15,340 nucleotides of DNA. It comes from Legionellales bacterium (GTDB lineage: Bacteria > Pseudomonadota > Gammaproteobacteria > WLWR01). The translations under genes were made by a program, and so were the position numbers. The first letter of the stretch is position 1. Each line of letters opens with the position of its first letter. The notes beneath the pieces are model-generated. The model saw only the letters and a program-made list of their open reading frames with translations, was not told the DNA's origin and did not search any database. Below are positions 13,279 to 15,340 of this stretch, in pieces. The DNA is taken from positions 1 to 15,340 of the forward strand of contig WLWR01000015.1 of NCBI GenBank assembly GCA_012103495.1, read 5' to 3'.

Positions 13279-15340
13279 TCATTGGCACGCTTCACAATCG
13301 GGATCCAAAATCGAACATACGTTTGGCGCATCGATTTTGACCGCATTGAGTGTGCCATCGGTAATGGTCGATTTTTCAGGGGTGGTCGCGCCTAAGCTAC
13401 GCAAATAGTAAGTTGTTTTTAACCCACGCAACCAAGCCATGCGATACAACACGTCTAGTTTTTTGCCGGAAGGTTCAGCCATGTATAGATTTAATGACTG
13501 CGCTTGATCCAACCATTTTTGTCGGCGAGAAGCTGCTTCCACTAACCATTTGGGATCCAATTCAAAGGCGGTGGCGTAGCGTTGTTTCAATTCATCGGGG
13601 ATACGCTGAATTTTTTGCAAACTGCCGTCAAAATATTTCAAATCATTGACCATCACTTCATCCCATAAGTCACGTGCTTTTAAATCCGCCACCAGATATG
13701 GATTGACCACGGTAAATTCACCCGATAAGTTGGATTTGACAAATAAATTTTGATAGGTGGGTTCAATCGATTGTGACACGCCGCAAATATTGGAGATGGT
13801 TGCCGTCGGAGCAATGGCCAATACGTTGGAATTGCGCATGCCTTGGGTTTGGACTGTTTGACGCAAGCTGCTCCAATCCAAGGTGGCATGAGTGTCTTGT
13901 TCTAGATAAGGACCTCGAACTTGTTTCAACAAAGCAATGGAATCAATCGGTAAAATGCCTTGGCTCCATAGCGAACCCTTGAAGCTTGGGTATTGACCGC
14001 GCTCTTTAGCCAATTCGGCGGAAGCTTCAATTGCGTGATAGCTGATGATTTCCATTGAGCGATCAGCAAATTCAACCGCGGCATCGGAGCCGTAGTTTAA
14101 TCCCAATTTGTACAAAGCGTCTTGGAAACCCATGATGCCTAAGCCGATTGGCCGGTGTTGTAAATTGGAGTGGCGGGCTTGTGGCACAGCGTAATAATTA
14201 ATATCAATGACGTTATCGAGCATGCGAATGGCAGTTTTTACCGTTTTTGCTAACTTCTCTTGATCCAAGCCATGTTCATTAATGTGTGCTGGTAAGTTAA
14301 TGCTGCCTAGATTGCAAACAGCGATTTCTTCTTGTGAAGTGTTCAGGGTGATTTCTGTGCACAGGTTGGAACTGTGAATTACCCCAGCGTGTTGTTGCGG
14401 CGAACGTAAATTACAAGGATCTTTGAATGTCACCCATGGATGACCGGTTTCAAACAATAGGCTTAACATTTTACGCCACAATTTCACTGCGGAAATCTTT
14501 TTGAAATTTTTGATTTCTCCGCGCGTGGCTAATGCTTCGTAGCGGGTGTAGGCTTGTGTAAACGCTTGTCCATAGAGGTCGTGTAAATCCGGCACTTCAT
14601 CGGGTGAGAACAAAGTCCATTCGCCATCTTCAAACATACGTTGCATGAATAAATCAGGGATCCAATTAGCGGTATTGGTATCGTGAGTCCGACGACGTTC
14701 GTCACCCGTGTTTTTGCGCAACTCCAAAAATTCTTCAATGTCTAAGTGCCAAGTTTCTAAATAGGCACACAGCGCGCCTTTGCGCTTGCCGCCTTGATTG
14801 ACTGCGATGGTGGTGGCATCGGCGACGTTGAGAAAAGGAATGACTCCCAGTGATTGACCATTGGTGCCTTGAATGTGAGAGCCAATAGCGCGTACTGGGG
14901 TCCAGTCATTGCCTAGACCACCGGCAAATTTGGACAGCAAAGCATTGTCTTTGATGGCACTGTAAATGCCTGCCAAATTGTCTGGCACGGTGGTTAAAAA
15001 GCAACTGGATAATTGTGAGCGCAAAGTGGCTGAGTTAAACAAAGTAGGGGTGGAGCTCATGTAATCAAAGGAAGACAACAAGAGATAGAATTCAATCGCA
15101 CGCTCGGTCGGGCGATCTTCTTCAAGCGCCAAACCCATGGCCACACGCATAAAAAATGCTTGTGGTAATTCATAACGAGTTTGATGGTTATGAATAAAAT
15201 AGCGATCATACAACGTTTGCAAACTCAAGTAGGTGAATTGCAAATCACGTTCAGGACGCAATGCACGGCCCAATTGTTCCAAATCAAATACCTCAGGTAA
15301 ACGCGGATTTAGAATATCAAGGGTAATGCCTTGTTGAATA
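13279..15340 (-). CDS. nrdA: Ribonucleoside-diphosphate reductase class Ia, alpha subunit (5' end off window)
   Basis: NrdA reduces ribonucleoside diphosphates to deoxy forms. About 686 residues are visible and the frame stays open at the right edge (IQQGITLDILNPRLPEVFDLEQLG is the visible beginning, given in part), so the ATP-cone N-terminus is missing. The redox cysteine of LSSCFLTT is at 15001-15003, the thiyl-radical Cys of SSNLCTE at 14359-14361 and its redox partner in AVCNLGS at 14314-14316; Asn and Glu of the SSNLCTE motif are kept. The radical-transfer pair YY lies at 13405-13410 and the C-terminal shuttle is CEACQ at the very end. The wording (AVNQGGKRKGALCAYLE, NTGDERRRTHD) and the DCEACQ tail resemble the subgroup found in Pseudomonas and Legionella-like bacteria, by memory. 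The TTG at 15282 is not the start, since conserved sequence continues upstream. It is the first visible gene of the nrdAB operon. Confidence 0.96.
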   Translation of the reverse strand, partial: IQQGITLDILNPRLPEVFDLEQLGRALRPERDLQFTYLSLQTLYDRYFIHNHQTRYELPQAFFMRVAMGLALEEDRPTERAIEFYLLLSSFDYMSSTPTLFNSATLRSQLSSCFLTTVPDNLAGIYSAIKDNALLSKFAGGLGNDWTPVRAIGSHIQGTNGQSLGVIPFLNVADATTIAVNQGGKRKGALCAYLETWHLDIEEFLELRKNTGDERRRTHDTNTANWIPDLFMQRMFEDGEWTLFSPDEVPDLHDLYGQAFTQAYTRYEALATRGEIKNFKKISAVKLWRKMLSLLFETGHPWVTFKDPCNLRSPQQHAGVIHSSNLCTEITLNTSQEEIAVCNLGSINLPAHINEHGLDQEKLAKTVKTAIRMLDNVIDINYYAVPQARHSNLQHRPIGLGIMGFQDALYKLGLNYGSDAAVEFADRSMEIISYHAIEASAELAKERGQYPSFKGSLWSQGILPIDSIALLKQVRGPYLEQDTHATLDWSSLRQTVQTQGMRNSNVLAIAPTATISNICGVSQSIEPTYQNLFVKSNLSGEFTVVNPYLVADLKARDLWDEVMVNDLKYFDGSLQKIQRIPDELKQRYATAFELDPKWLVEAASRRQKWLDQAQSLNLYMAEPSGKKLDVLYRMAWLRGLKTTYYLRSLGATTPEKSTITDGTLNAVKIDAPNVCSILDPDCEACQ

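Overview
The window reads as a chromosomal segment of a gammaproteobacterium. The gene set (class Ia nrdA/nrdB, monofunctional relA, zapE, type I murB, adk) is typical of that class. The LqsS/CqsS-like kinase fragment, the many lipoprotein or membrane-anchored envelope proteins and the AT-leaning composition suggest an intracellular or Legionellales-like lineage, but this placement is an inference without a database search.

Layout. Positions 2-676 (+) hold the C-terminal half of a sensor histidine kinase, cut off just after its H-box histidine. It converges on a PolB-type 3'-5' exonuclease (688-1461, -). Divergent from that is a tight plus-strand cluster: an SLT-domain lipoprotein (1507-2130), adenylate kinase (2151-2834), a thioredoxin-like protein (2831-3187, ATGA overlap) and a membrane-anchored AspH/LpxO-type hydroxylase (3202-4035). 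From about 4148 to the right end everything is on the minus strand. In transcription order this is nrdA (5' end off the window) - nrdB - [hairpin] - YafK-like L,D-transpeptidase lipoprotein - relA - alpha/beta hydrolase - zapE - [repeat array] - unknown AT-rich gene - murB.

The unusual part is 5219-7035, between murB and zapE. It contains an AT-rich gene of unknown function whose tail appears to be frameshifted at an A6 tract, a nine-codon upstream ORF with ATGA overlap, and a repeat array of about 460 bp. The array has five head-to-tail copies of a 30-nt unit beginning GGGGACAGTATACCTATTTC, followed by four complete and one partial copy of a related 20-nt unit in the opposite orientation. 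No transposase is present, so the array looks like non-autonomous, IS-end-like or REP-like repeat DNA that has amplified beside an accessory gene.

Functionally the core genes cover dNTP synthesis (NrdAB), nucleotide balance (Adk), the stringent response (RelA), cell division (ZapE) and cell-wall metabolism (MurB, L,D-transpeptidase, SLT lipoprotein). These are ordinary. The repeat array, the broken unknown gene, a probable leaderless murB promoter and the hydroxylase are what deserve a second look.
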